A stretch of DNA of 64,000 nt from Parietaria judaica (lineage: Eukaryota; Streptophyta; Magnoliopsida; Rosales; Urticaceae), in contig OX940869.1 of assembly GCA_954871525.1 (NCBI GenBank), positions 14,873,001 through 14,937,000 of the forward strand, in the 5' to 3' direction. Below the pieces are notes generated by a model. That model worked only from the letters and a program-made list of their open reading frames with translations, was not told where the DNA came from and ran no database searches. The position numbers were made by a program, and so were the translations under genes. Shown piece by piece: positions 32,759-44,927 of this stretch (its first letter is position 1; each line of letters begins with the position of its first letter).

Positions 32759-32848
32759 TTACATTGATGTTCCCCCTAGTTGAAATTGGGGTTGCAAATT
32801 CATGGCCGCCCTTCGACCCCCGGAACTACCGCCGCTTCTTCGAGACAT
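32759..32848 (-). CDS. Very short minus-strand ORF behind a promoter-like region
   Basis: A 29-codon ORF (MSRRSGGSSGGRRAAMNLQP...) begins at 32848 and ends in TAA at 32759-32761. Upstream on the same strand are a leader rich in TCTCTCAAATTCTCTC and a TATA-like CCTATAAATAAATACC (32977-32992). The layout looks like the 5' end of a transposon gene whose body has been lost. The product is not recognised. Confidence 0.3.
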   Translation of the reverse strand: MSRRSGGSSGGRRAAMNLQPQFQLGGTSM

Positions 32849-33265
32849 AATGAGAGAACTTTTGAACTTGAGAAATTTAGAACTTGAGAACTTTAGAGTG
32901 GAAAAAAATTAGAGAATTGAGAGAATTTGAGAGAGAGATGGAAGATTGTTGGTGAGGAAATGAGGGAGAAAAATGTGGTATTTATTTATAGGGTTTGAGA
33001 AGAGAGTGGGGTGGGTGAATAATTATTGTGGTGGGTGAAGTGGGTGAGTAATTGTGAGGAGATAGTGGGTGAAATTTTTTTGAATTTTGAAATTTTAGGG
33101 TTGAAATTCGAGTAAAGTGGGTAATAATTATGGTTGGGTAATAAATTTTGGGTAAAAATTGGGTTATTTACGCCACAAACAAATACAAATTCGCACCTCC
33201 CTCGGATCGCTGACGTGGCGAGATCCTGGCCGTCGGATTGAGTTCGCGGATCGAGATGCACAGAG

Positions 33266-33349
33266 TCGCGACCACGTGCCTTAATCGCGACTCGTCGCGA
33301 CTTTCGGGTCAGAGTCGCGAACGTCGCGACTTTCGGGTCAACGTCGCGA
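33266..33349. repeat. Cluster of TCGCGA palindromes
   Basis: Six copies of TCGCGA lie at 33266, 33285, 33295, 33315, 33324 and 33344. Part of it is a 29-bp tandem repeat containing CGTCGCGACTTTCGGGTCA (33293 and 33322). It is strongly CpG-rich within AT-rich surroundings and sits upstream of the minus-strand TATA-like site at 32977-32992. Confidence 0.85.
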
Positions 33350-33399
33350 CGCGTCGTGGTGAAACCTGGTGACGTTTTATGTGCAGCTCTATATTCCAC

Positions 33400-34871
33400 T
33401 ACAATAAACTGAAACTTTCAGTAACATCCTTTATCCACAGTCCACATAAAGTATCACTTTCAACCGGCAAGAATAATTTTTCAACCACGCAAAGTCATGT
33501 ATGAATTTAGTTCCGGATTTTTCCTAAAACAAATTTTTTTCAAAACCACTTTTTTTTTTTTTTTATAGCTCCACATTTATATGAGTTTAGTCAAAATAGA
33601 ATCAGATATTATTCTATATTTACAGTTTTACACCACTATACTTTTAGACAAATGTATTTTTATTCTGAAATTCAATAGTGAATTCATGAGTCATGAGCAA
33701 ATAGGCTTTGGTTGTTCTTCTATATACACGACAAAAGAAGAAACCCTAAAAAGATGAATTTCCTTTTGCTCTCCCGGCTAATTGCAGGGTTATTTTAACA
33801 GCTCACTGACGATGTCAATTTTATAAAGAGACTTCTGTTCACACTGAAAGCGACTTTGGATAATGATAATGATAATGATAACGAAATACATATTGGGCCA
33901 CTAAATATTATAGGAGAATCAATGCCCTACACAATGATATTATTATACTACGATTTTTCACTATTAAAAAAAAAAAAATCATTAGCAGGGTAATTGGGTT
34001 TTGACAGAAAATTGATTTGCTAAAATGTTTTTGACATGTTAAGGTTTTCCTTAAAGAGTAAAAATAAAATACAAGCTTGATAAAATTTAAAAAGTCCTGA
34101 ATAAATATTTTTATTATCAATTGATTTTGAGGTGAAATCTTGTTGTATATACTTAAGTTAAGATGGTATAATAAAAGTGAGCCAAAGTATTCACAATGCT
34201 AAAAGCATATGTTAAAATTTTCACATATCTATACCGTTTACCGATTTATTTTAAGATATAACACACTCGTCGTAGCTTTGATTTCATTGATAAACAAAAA
34301 AAAATCCCTAAAAACTGAATTTAATTTATTCAAAATTAAAAAAAAAATACCCTTCATGTATTTTCTTATGAGGTAGTTGGAATTCTCAACACATTTTGGT
34401 CAACTCTAAAACAATTGGATTGATGGTTGTAGTGTAGATGATCTTAGATAAGAGATAGGTAATTAAGAATAAAAGCAAGCACTGTCTGAATTTTTTCTTA
34501 TAATATTTAATTATCCACGTAATGGACTTTGCAAAACCTAAAGAGCTAATTTTGACCATAATTATATATGTCTAGAGTAGACTCTATATATAATCCTCAC
34601 ATATTCAAGCCTAAAACTAAAACCCTCTAGCCCTTTGCGTATTATTATAATTAAGCAACATAATATAATACTAAAATAAATCAGAGCAGGGGTAAAAAGA
34701 CATTATTAATTAATGACTCTTTCTTTCTCTTGAGTTGATTGTGGCCACTGTGCAAATTAACGGGTCAAAAAGCTGAGGGGATTTCACATCACTCCGAATA
34801 TCGTTTTTTAAATTATTTGCTTCCACATTATGTGGCTCAAACTCTCAAAGCTTCACTTCAATACTTATTAC

Positions 34872-34909
<38 letters not shown>

Positions 34910-35542
34910 CTATAATTGTGAGTTGTGTACTTACTATTGTCCGTACGTAAATTTAAACTTATCTGAACAAAAATACTCAAGCTCTATAAATTATATGTGT
35001 GTGTGTGATTTCAAATTTTGCCACAATATTGCAAATATCCTTAGCTTTGTATAGTATACAAGTGTTATTACACCCAAAAATTTATTTTCTTTATGTGAAT
35101 ATAAGTGAAATTCTCCTTTTGGTAGATTATTGTTGTTAAATTTGAAATTTATATGTTCGTAGAATTTGTGGACTAAATACCTCTCAGGTTTAAAAACCTT
35201 TCTTAATTTCTCACACAGTAGTTTGTCATAATCGTGTCCCATGCGTTGTGACACGCCATATGATATCATAGCGTGCTATTGTATTAGATGCCCGTGCCAT
35301 CTGATACGATATCGTACGTGTACCTAATTACCTTAACTTTTCTTTTTCAAATTGATTAGTTTTTATGAAATGTGACTTCGCGCGTCGAGACGCGAAATTC
35401 GTGCCTTGTCATTACACGCCATAAAGTTCTTATTGTTTTTCAAGTTTGTTTGAGGTACATTGATGGTCGGATCAATTGGTTCCTGTGCCGTTATCGGTTG
35501 ATTATTATATATCGTTTACACAATCGATACGTTAAGAAGAAA
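33400..35542. other. AT-rich intergenic spacer
   Basis: No gene recognised. Contains (GATAAT)n at 33858-33881, poly-T at 33550-33563 and (TA)n at 34868-34900. Confidence 0.65.
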
Positions 35543-36471
35543 TTGTGGATCCATTAAGTTAAAATTGAAGATGAATGGTTAACCGATAGGGGTGGGCTTT
35601 CTCGCCCGGACGTTTTCTTTTTCTTGGAGGTACGGTATCCCACTCTCTTTCAGAGTTTTACAAACACGCATAGATTTTGGATTTAGACTACTAAAAGAGA
35701 ATTTCATCCAATTCATATAGCAAGATTCAATGTTCCCTATGTTGGTTCCTAATTCACGGATCTGCAAAGAACACGATCACCGCCAAAGAAAATCGAACAG
35801 GAATTGAAAAGCACGAACTTTTGGGAGAAGAAATTCTCTATTGATAATCGAAGGCAAAATTACAAAGAAAAACTCTAATTGACTCAGCACTTTACAAACT
35901 GTACAATGCTAGATTTATATAACCTCACATAGGGGAAACCCTAGCTAACCAAATCGCACAAAATCGGAAAACTACCCTAAATAATCTTATCAAATCTTTG
36001 ACTTGATCTTTGCTTGCTCCTCAAGCTTCGCGGGTAGTTGCTGACTTTCCCTTTCCTGCTCGGACAGCTTCTCTGTCCCCGAGCTGGTCTGCTCGTCTGC
36101 CCATGGTCGGGCTTGCCTTCTATTCGGACCTTCTGCTCGTGTTCACCTGAGCTGGGCTGAACTCTTGTCTGTCCTTGGTTCTGGTCGGTACCTGGGCTGA
36201 CTTTCTCAGTGTGGCGGACTAAGTAAAGCTTAAGCTCACACCCTATTCATCCAATAAAGCTTGAGGAGTCATTGTGGATCCATTAAGTCGAAATTGAGGA
36301 TGAATGGTTAACCGATAGGGTGAGTCTTTCTTGCAAGGACTTTTTTTTTTTTTGTCTTGAAGGTGTATCCCAATCTCTCAAAGAGTTTTACAAACACACA
36401 CTGATTTTGAATTTAGACTACTAAAAGAGAATTTCATTCAATATTTCATATAAAGAGATTGAATGTTCCCT
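35543..36471. repeat. Tandem duplication of a 230-bp unit, first copy split by a solo LTR
   Basis: Copy 1 (35543-35739 plus 36246-36271) and copy 2 (36272-36471 and a little beyond) share TGTGGATCCATTAAG, GATGAATGGTTAACCGATAG, TTTAGACTACTAAAAGAGAA and AATGTTCCCTATTCA. With the LTR removed the two copies are directly adjacent. They differ by scattered substitutions, so the duplication is not fresh. Confidence 0.8.
35740..36240 (-). repeat. Solo LTR, 501 bp, TSD CCCTA
   Basis: Begins TGTTGGTTCCTAATTC and ends AAGCTTAAGCTCACA, with CCCTA exactly repeated at 35735-35739 and 36241-36245. A TATA-like word on the minus strand (GGTTATATAAATC, near 35912-35924) suggests minus orientation. The parent family is not identified. 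Confidence 0.8.
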
Positions 36472-36989
36472 ATTCAACCGAATAAATATTAAGGAATTTC
36501 AAGTTGAATGTACGAAAGAAGAGAGTGGGAATGGAGTATATTGATTATTTTGGCTTTGGCCACAGAAATTTCTTATAAGTATGTCAGAATAAAAATAATA
36601 TAATAGTATAGGGTTTATCAAGGACGTCCAGCTATATAACAAGTAACTTATCTGTAATGCAGTCAAAGTACTGATCTTCTATCACTGAGTAAAAAATTAC
36701 TGCTAATAAACCTTATCAAGACCTACCTCTCAACCCCTCTCTTTTTAAGTAATAATTAATTAGTGCACTTTTGTGGGTGTTATTTAAATAAATAAATACC
36801 CTAATAGGTCAAAATATTTTAGATTGTCACTTGGCGGATCTCCGAATCACAAAAAAGTCCAAAAAAGGGTCTTTCAAAAAAGATCATGTACATGTTGTCT
36901 GTGGGTTAAATGTTGCTTTCTCGTTGCAAGCCAAGATATATATGAGCAAGCAAAATAGCTTTTGTGGTCAGTAATGATCCATGTACATT

Positions 36990-37030
<41 letters not shown>

Positions 37031-37073
37031 GTCCATATCAATAGCTTTAACCAATCTCCAAAACCTAATTATA
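36472..37073 (+). promoter_or_regulatory. Upstream region of the TCP gene
   Basis: AT-rich, 600 bp, with (TA)n at about 36999-37026 directly ahead of the coding start. No distinct TATA box can be told apart from the (TA)n tract. Any promoter lies here. Confidence 0.4.
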
Positions 37074-37949
37074 ATGTTCTCTTCTCTCACCAACACAGCA
37101 AGTATTATGACCTCTTTCAACATGAGTCCTTTTCCACACTACTATTTGCCTTCATCTTCATCTCCCAATCATCATCTTCAGCCACAGCTTCAAGAACATG
37201 ACCTTTTCCTCCACCAAATCCACCAATTATATGACCCAACATTCTTCCCACCCAACCCCCCAACCTTCCCCGATTCCCTCGCCAACTTCGAGAGCCGGGC
37301 CGCTCCGATTGCGCCCAAAAAGGCGGCGAAGAAGGACCGGCACAGCAAGATCCACACCGCGCAGGGGCTGAGGGACCGGAGGGTACGGCTCTCGATCGAG
37401 ATAGCGCGCCAGTTCTTTGACCTCCACGACGTGCTAGGGTTTGACAAGGCGAGCAAGACCCTGGAGTGGCTGCTGAAGAAATCGAGGAAAGCAATCGAGG
37501 AGCTCTCCTCCATGGGGTCAAAGAGCTTAGGGTCTTGTCCTGATTCCGAGTGTGACCAAGCCGGCTCGGAGGTCAACGAGGAGATCGAGCTCCCTGTCCT
37601 TCCGAACGACCGAGGAAAGGATGACCAATTGGCTGCAAGTGACAGCAACAACGTCTCCGACGAGGCGTCGCTGACAAGCCTCCTCGCGGTGAAAGAGTCG
37701 AGAGCAAAGGCGAGGGCGAGAGCGAGGGAACGGACTAAAGAGAAGAGGTTTAAGTGGAAGAATGTGATAGAGAAACCGCAGATCTCGACGAAATTCGGGT
37801 CTTCGAAGAATGTGGTCAACATGGATGATCATCACAACGTTGTGATTGTGAATAAGAGTAATTACTTAAAGTGCCCTTATGATGATCCTAACAACAACAA
37901 TAAGGCAATCTACTCTCCTTCTTCGAGCTCTATACTGCCTCCAAATTAG
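37074..37949 (+). CDS. TCP transcription factor, CYC/TB1 class
   Basis: Plant-specific nuclear bHLH-type DNA-binding regulator of growth; CYC/TB1-class members control floral symmetry and axillary bud outgrowth. The product is 291 residues from a single exon. The TCP domain spans residues 86-143: a basic region [20 protein letters not shown], then helix [19 protein letters not shown] and helix [21 protein letters not shown]. The Arg-rich R domain, which defines the CYC/TB1 class, is at about 205-223 ([18 protein letters not shown]). SECD at 158-161 sits where the ECE motif of this clade is expected. The start at 37074 (MFSSLTN) is preferred over the in-frame ATG at 36981, because the extra residues are encoded by a (TA)n tract. 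No defect is visible. Confidence 0.93.
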   Translation: MFSSLTNTASIMTSFNMSPFPHYYLPSSSSPNHHLQPQLQEHDLFLHQIHQLYDPTFFPPNPPTFPDSLANFESRAAPIAPKKAAKKDRHSKIHTAQGLRDRRVRLSIEIARQFFDLHDVLGFDKASKTLEWLLKKSRKAIEELSSMGSKSLGSCPDSECDQAGSEVNEEIELPVLPNDRGKDDQLAASDSNNVSDEASLTSLLAVKESRAKARARARERTKEKRFKWKNVIEKPQISTKFGSSKNVVNMDDHHNVVIVNKSNYLKCPYDDPNNNNKAIYSPSSSSILPPN

Positions 37950-38825
37950 GACAAAAACTGTACGGCACTCTCTCCAACCCCAATCTTCGGTTTATTGACG
38001 TGATTGAGCCTGTCGAAACGGTGTAGTACTTCTTTCCCGGCCGTTTTTCATTTTTTTCGTATGTAACGAGGCTCGAGCTTAGTATACAAATTCGAATACT
38101 CGAGACCGTTCTCTTTCTCATGTTGGTAACTATTTTTTATGATGATGGAATTTGCAGAAACTAATAAAGTGTGTGGAGAACTTAGGATGTCGATCTAGCT
38201 AGCAACGTTGAAGATGTAAGCTTTACCATCATTCCCTGAATTATGTTCTATATTTGTTGGGCAATATTGGTATTTTTACTTGAATTTTATTTAATTTCTA
38301 TCAGCAAATTTAAGCTTTCATAAACTACTCTTTGGTGTTGGAGAACTAGAATATATCATGTTAAAAATTAATATAGCTAGATATAATGCATGATACTTTT
38401 CCGGTAGCTACCTCATCTGTATATCTATGCATATATCCATTGTTACTTGAATTTTGAGTGATTAAGGGTCGGATGATGCATGTAATATAAATTATTGTAC
38501 ATAAATTTATTGATTTTTATGGTTGTGAAATAACAAGAACTACTTGCTAATGTAGAACTATGCATTTGATATTAGGGGTGAATCCGGAACCGGGAATTGG
38601 GAAATTAGCTTTTTTTTGTCCCTATTTCAAAAAACCGGGAATTTTTCTTCTCCGGTTCTTATAACAGTTTTAAAATTTGAAAGAAACATCAATTACTAAT
38701 CAAATATATCAATTTCTTTCAAATTTACAATATATGACCTAAAAATTAAAGTTAGATGAAATAGAACTAGAACTATATAGTATTACAACACATGTTCTCT
38801 CATGCGTCAAGTTAAGTATTAATGT

Positions 38826-38856
<31 letters not shown>

Positions 38857-38936
38857 AATGTAAATTATTCATATCCATTTTGCAAAGTTCTGTACTTATA
38901 TTTGGCACCAAGAAGAAGTCTACACCAGAACTGCTC

Positions 38937-38975
<39 letters not shown>

Positions 38976-39799
38976 TCTTTATTTGTCAACTGATATATAG
39001 TTATAGCAATCTATAATGAAAATCCAAAGTGATTTCATTTTTGTTTTTGTTTGATTTGCTATATTAGTTATCATTTTTCAGAACTAGCTATTTACTTACA
39101 CAATATTATTTATGAACTCTAATTAGCTCACATAATTAATCAAGTTTAGAATTAATCACTATCATTTTCTTTTAAACTACCCTACGCTGAAAATTTTCAA
39201 ACCATGCATTGCCAAAAATTTATAATCACTAAATAATACTAATGGACGAAAAATTATGCCAGCTTAATTTGAAGCATATTGGAATCTCTATTAATAATTA
39301 AAGACTAATGCTAACAATTAGAGCAATTAATTATAGAGAGAAAAAAAAAGTTAGTACACATCATTCCACATACACACTCATAAATATTTAGCTAGTAGAT
39401 TATCATCAAGTCAGCCATAAATATTTGATTTTCATGATATGAAATTATAAATTGCTTCATCATGATATACTTTCTTAAGCTAACATGGCTAAATCAAGAT
39501 TTTTTTGTTTTGTTTTTGGTTTAGTATAGTTAAGTTTTCTTACAACAGAAAAAAGTAGATCGATTTTACTCTGTTAATTGAAGTAGTTTATACTTTCTTA
39601 AGTACTATGTATTTAGATCTCATATTCACTACTTCAAATATATATGCTTCAATTAATATGATCATAATTGTATATCTAAAAGGAATTTTGGTCCATAACC
39701 TATCTGTAGAGACTTACTTCACATTGTATCTTCATGTTGTAGTTTTTCACATGCGTGCTTTTGATTGATCTAGATAGCTAATAACAGTATATTAAGTGA

Positions 39800-39833
<34 letters not shown>

Positions 39834-40501
39834 GTATATCAACTGTTAATTCTAATCTCCTTTAGGGTTTTTCATCAGCTAGTAATTCTTCTTCAAGTGA
39901 AAATTTATATAGTTGTAAAAATCTCATATCTATCATGATTTAGGGACATGCCCTTAAGCAACAAAAGTGAATTTTATTATTTGCTGAAGTATTCTGAGAT
40001 GCATTGTGATTGAGAAAATGTATTTTTATTTTATTTTTTCCATTGATGTTTTGTGAGGATGATTATAAATTCCTAGTACTAAACATCTACATATTTATGT
40101 AAAAGCAGACATGCATGGTAAAGCATCACATAGATTGATCCATCTTTTCTATTAAATTATACAAAACCTCGATTACATAGCATTTTTTATATATATTTTG
40201 CACTTTCATTATCAGATATATACTTATTAACTAATTACAATGCTTAAGAGATTGGTATGGTGATAAAACGAATTAATTAAATACCTTGCTTTCGGCTTTA
40301 CTTGGTATCTAAATTCTCACCCTCCACATCATAGGGTAAAAACAATACCAGGTTCTCTCCTCCAATATTGTAAGAAAGAAAACCTAATAAGTGATAAAAA
40401 AATGCATAATATTTATATGAGCTAAGTCACTATATATTATATATAAATATGAGATCTATGTGCTTTATATGCTAGTTCCAGACTACAAGTTCTAGATTAT
40501 A

Positions 40502-40543
<42 letters not shown>

Positions 40544-40736
40544 CACCAGAGTAATTCTGTTTTTTACTTGAAATATTACTTCGTGTGTCTAATTCTTTAT
40601 CTTCTTTGTCTTTTCCTTAGAATTTTTGAAAAAGAAAGGAATCAAGAACATAATTGATCATTTGATTATTTATTTCCAAGTGATGCTACCATTATAGTTT
40701 AATCAATATTCTTCGTGTTATAGCAGTTTTATTTCT
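37950..40736. other. AT-rich spacer downstream of TCP
   Basis: No gene. Several (TA)n tracts occur (near 38828-38856, 38939-38971, 39800-39828, 40503-40541). A block at 38573-38665 with repeated CCGGGAATT words may be a decayed hAT-type MITE. Confidence 0.65.
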
Positions 40737-40744
40737 ATCCCACA

Positions 40745-40916
40745 CAGTGCCGGCCTTGTGCTAAGGCGAGTAAGGCGGTGGCCTTAAGCCCAATTTTTTT
40801 TTTTCAAAACTGCATTAAAAAGGCCCAAAATATGATTTTAAAGGCCCAAATGTTAACCTAAACAAGACTTACGGTTTACTTCGCCTCGGGCCCTTCGGTC
40901 CACAAGGCCGGCACTG
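40745..40916. mobile_element. hAT-type MITE
   Basis: 172 bp with perfect 16-bp inverted termini CAGTGCCGGCCTTGTG. Flanks ATCCCACA (40737-40744) and ATCACACA (40917-40924) match at 7 of 8 positions, the duplication length expected for hAT. Non-coding. Confidence 0.88.
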
Positions 40917-41039
40917 ATCACACATGATAATCCAAGGACAAGACCACAAAAATCTTAAGCACTAACCACTAAGAGTTATGGCCACAAAAATAAGTGCAGA
41001 CAAGGAATTAAACAAAATTACATAGCATGTACTATATTA

Positions 41040-41215
41040 CAGTAAAACCTCTAGAAATTAATACTGTTAGGACCGGAGTATTTTCTTATAGTATCGAGGT
41101 TATTATTTTATCGAGGTAAAATTTAGTTATGTTATTTAGAGTCGAGACCATACAAAAGTATTATTTTATCTAGGTTATTAATTTATCCAGTATTAAATTT
41201 AACAAGGTTTTACTA
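41040..41215. mobile_element. Emigrant-like (pogo/Tc1-mariner) MITE
   Basis: The left end CAGTAAAACCTCTAGAAAT closely resembles the Emigrant family terminus. The right end, read inverted, starts TAGTAAAACC. The dinucleotide TA flanks both sides (41038-41039, 41216-41217), as pogo-type insertion requires. It is 176 bp and non-coding. Confidence 0.75.
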
Positions 41216-41217
41216 TA

Positions 41218-42249
41218 TTATGGTTGTTGGGTGACAGAGTGACAGGGAAGGTCCACTTAAGCTTTTTACGTATATATCTATAATATATATATACATATAT
41301 TACAGTAATTACACCCTATTTGTTCAAGAGGAAATATATCACACATTATCACAACACATTTTTTTTAATTAATCTATATATATAATGTATGATATATTTC
41401 TTTCCAAGTACACTTACTTATCTCCGTTTAAACCTATTCCAGACACTCTTTTACTTTTGTGCAAGTTCTATCTCTTGAATTATAAGGGGCTATACTTTTA
41501 TAATTAATACAAAACTTATTGAGTATAATTTTCCCAATCAAGTTCTCGAGATAAGTTCAATTTCGATGCGGAAAATTTATATTTACGATATGTAAAAGAA
41601 GAATATCTTTGATTGAGTATTTGAGCACTGAATCAACTACATGGATCAATCCGCTGCATCGGTACATCGACGTGTTCGATTGCTAGAGTTTTTGCGAACT
41701 ATTATATTATACACAACTAATTAACGTGATGATACACCAAATTATGGCGATAAAAGACGATCAATTAGTAACGGCTTCAGTATAAATAATTGATATTATT
41801 TAGTGTCAGATAGATATCTCTCTCAGCCATGAGTATTTTCTGCAGAAATAATATCTGAATATAAAACTCCAGGGTTATACAGAAGATCCAATATAATAAT
41901 AGCCACTGAAATCTTCCTCTTTAATTACCTTTGACCATCTCCAAATATGAAGAAGGAAAAAAGACAAAAAACACTTCAAATATCTCTGTGCTTTTGCATA
42001 TGTTTAGTCCTCTTTTTTAACGGTGAGGAGAGGTTTTTATATAGTGAAAGGACATGAATAATTAACGAAATGCATGGAAGAACCCTTTAATAAAGAAAAA
42101 AAAAATCTCCTGCTCCGATATTAACCCTAATAGGATGGTCATTAATTATTTGGTTTTTATTTTCCAATTATTTAAATAGAAAACAAAACCGATAAAAACT
42201 GATGAGAATGAATGTGCATGCAGAGGCGAAGGCACACTGCCTTAGGGTA
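41218..42249. other. AT-rich spacer
   Basis: No gene or repeat boundary recognised. Confidence 0.6.
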
Positions 42250-42668
42250 TTAATATAATATTTTTTGTAGATATTTGCTATTAATTTGTGTTAATTTACA
42301 AGACTTTTTGATATTTTTTTTTATACACCACGTGGGGAGTTTTTTTTTTTTTTTTTTTGTGACACTAAAAGCCAATGTGCACAATGCACCAGATTCAGTA
42401 TAAGAGCAAGAGGCACCAAGTTTACAATATATAAAGACGGCACACATTTGAGTCCCATGAGGTTTCACCCCATGATTATTTAGTGGAGTTACCACTCGCC
42501 CACGTGGCAAAGGCCTGATGGCCACATGGAGGCTATTAACAGAAGAGTTAACAATTTCTCGCAATTGTCACGGTCAATGCAGTTTGAGTACTTTTGCCGT
42601 TACTTTTGAGTTTGGGTACTCGGCGGGCACGTTGACCAAAGTTTGGGTATTTTTTCCGTAATTTACCC
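42250..42668 (-). repeat. Fragment of a Mutator-like repeat
   Basis: The right edge, read inverted, starts GGGTAAATTACGGAAAAAAT, then CCCAAACTTTGGTCAACG, resembling the GGGTTAATTGCGGC terminus of the MITE at 4470. No partner terminus is found on the left; a T21 run (42338-42358) may mark a break. A minus-strand ORF inside (42250-42564) is open but has no recognised domain. Confidence 0.4.
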
Positions 42669-42688
42669 TTATTAGTTATTATGTATAA

Positions 42689-43071
42689 GGGTTATTTGCG
42701 ACAAAATACTCAATGTTAGTTAAGTATAACCTATGTTCTAATTATCTTTTTTTTTTCTTTTCGATAAAAGTACAATGATAAAAAAAAAAATATGTTCCCA
42801 TTTTCTTGTCGTGAGTAAAAGTTACTTTTAGAGCCAACAACAAATGTGACATGGCGGTTTAAAAAATAAATGTGACATGGCGGAGTACGGTGGAAATAAC
42901 TTGATATGTGGTCCAATCAGAGCAGAGGTCACCATGGCAGTTGACAGAAAACACTACCGGTAAGAAAATGGGAATACACGGAAAGAAAAAACTTGTTCAT
43001 TGGGTAAAAAAAGATTGGGAACATAAATCATACTCTTACCAACTTATAAGCACTTTTGCGGAAAATAACTC
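42689..43071. mobile_element. Candidate Mutator-like MITE
   Basis: The left end GGGTTATTTGCGACAAAATA and the inverted right end GAGTTATTTTCCGCAAAAGT align imperfectly. Flanking 9-mers TATGTATAA and TATTTATTA agree at 7 of 9. The words TATGTTCCCATTTTCTT and AAGAAAATGGGAATA are inverted inside it. An older, decayed insertion is likely. Confidence 0.45.
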
Positions 43072-44192
43072 TATTTATTAATTATATTCTTATTATTTGG
43101 GATATACATATACTCTATTTATATAAATATATATAGGTAGGAATAGGATCATTGTGCAACTTTCTCTGCTCTAGTTTGTTTTCCTCTTTTTTCAATATTA
43201 CAGGAAACTACTACCCTTACTTACTACCGGTAATGGAGTAGTCTATATATTCTATAAGGCCGTCTATTCTTACTCTGTCCACATATTATATTATATAATA
43301 AGGGTAATTACAGTCTCCTTTGACTTAATTATATTTTGGTTGATTCATGATATCTGCCACTGCGACTCCTACGTGCGTATGTGAATGCAGCTTTGACTTT
43401 TGATGTATAGTGAGATTCCATATTTTTTTTCTTTTAAAAAGAAAAAAAAATAGGTATATTTTTATATTGTTATTGTCATGAGAAAGTGTAATAAATGTAA
43501 TTAATTAACTAAAAGACTAATTAAAATGCTATCAAAGTAGAACTAGTATTTCATCTCTTTCTTTCTTACGCAGCTTCTAAATCTTTCAAAACTTAAAATA
43601 TCTTTTTACATAAAAGAAAAAAAATGGTGTGTTCGTCATCTTATCATTACGTGGTCGAACCCAACACGGTCTAGCATGTCATTACGCGGTCGAACTCAAC
43701 ATGAGCAAGCTCGACAAGGTCGAACTCGTCTAGAGCATTTGGCAGCTTGGAGCTTATTTGGGTTGGGTTTCTGCTTATCGGGCCGCACCATTTTTTATTG
43801 AGCCAAATTATCATATCAGACTATAGTTTTTATAGTATAAGTGCCTTATTTTATCAAGTATATTATATTTGATAGAATATTTTACCGAGCATAGGCCGGA
43901 CATCCATCGTTCACTAATTTTATAGCAAAATTAACACCATATATATAGAGTAGAATATTTGAATACCTCACAAAATCAAAGAAGTATTTAAGTTTGTATC
44001 CCTCATCAACAGAGTAAGAGAAGCAAGTGAGCGAATTGGAAAGATAGAAAACATACCTTTCTCACCTTTTGGTATTTTTTTAGATATTGGAATGGTTAAA
44101 TACCTTTTTAAATTGGAGGGAGCATATTTTTCAACAATGGAAAACTCTAGCTCGTACTAGCTCAACTCAGCAACTACAAAATGACTTCTTCT
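43072..44192. other. Intergenic spacer
   Basis: No gene. ACGTGGTCGAACCCAACA-type words recur at about 43650-43720. Confidence 0.55.
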
Positions 44193-44780
44193 CACTACTA
44201 CAAATAGTAGCTCTAGCTCGCACAACGGATTTTTTGTGTTGTTTAAAGTTTACACAACGGCAAAAAACAGTTGCTTTATGCAACGTTGCGCAATCTTGCA
44301 CAACGGAAATTAATCTCGTTGTGCAAAATAGGAACAACAACACGAAAATATGGTTGTATAAAAACCGCTGGCTGCGGCTAGAATATTTTGGCCGCGGCGA
44401 GAAAGTTTTACACAACGTATATATTACGTTATTAAAACATGGTCGAAATATGAAAATCTATTTACAGTCGCAACGTAAATATTCTAGCCGCGGCTATATA
44501 ACCAGGTAAAAAAAATTACCTGGATTATTCCCCGCGGCCATTAGATTTCCGCCGTTGCTGTATTCAAGAACCCGCTGCGGCTACTATAATTTCAGCTGCG
44601 GCTGATTTCAGAAAACGACATTGCACTTTTTCGTTTTGGCCGCGTTTAAAATATGCAAGCCGTAGCGATTTAAAAAATAATGGCTGCGGCTATAAAACTT
44701 TGGCCGCAGCAAAATATATATATATAAAGGTGATGTAGCCGCAGCTAAATAGATTCTCGCCTAGGCCATGTACAACAGAT
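44193..44780. repeat. Left CACTA terminus and subterminal repeats
   Basis: Terminus CACTACTACAAA at 44193-44204. The motifs CACAACG, GCTGCGGCT, GCCGCGGC and their complements recur about every 20-60 bases. Subterminal repeats of this kind are transposase-binding sites in CACTA elements. Confidence 0.7.
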
Positions 44781-44927
44781 CTGAAATTAAATAATTAATA
44801 ACCAAAATAACATTCACCAATTGCAAACCTTCAAATAGAATTTCGACCAAATCCATAATCCAATTAAATAATTCATCCGGACGTATCAAACATTTAACAA
44901 ATTCCATAATTACACCGGAACCTAATA

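Noticed and set aside
32986..33399. 137-codon minus-strand ORF
   Set aside because: It overlaps the TCGCGA cluster and the TATA-like region and has no recognisable domain; most likely chance coding in a promoter-like stretch.
33397..33410. CACTACAATAAA as another CACTA terminus
   Set aside because: No subterminal repeats, gene or partner end follow it; an 8-base match is expected by chance in a window this size.
36981..37073. An in-frame ATG at 36981 would extend the TCP protein by 31 residues
   Set aside because: The extra residues are the translation of a (TA)n microsatellite (YIYIYIYIY); the start at 37074 gives a normal MFSS-type N-terminus.
44087..44509. 140-codon plus-strand ORF
   Set aside because: It spans the CACTA terminus and its subterminal repeats and shows no domain.
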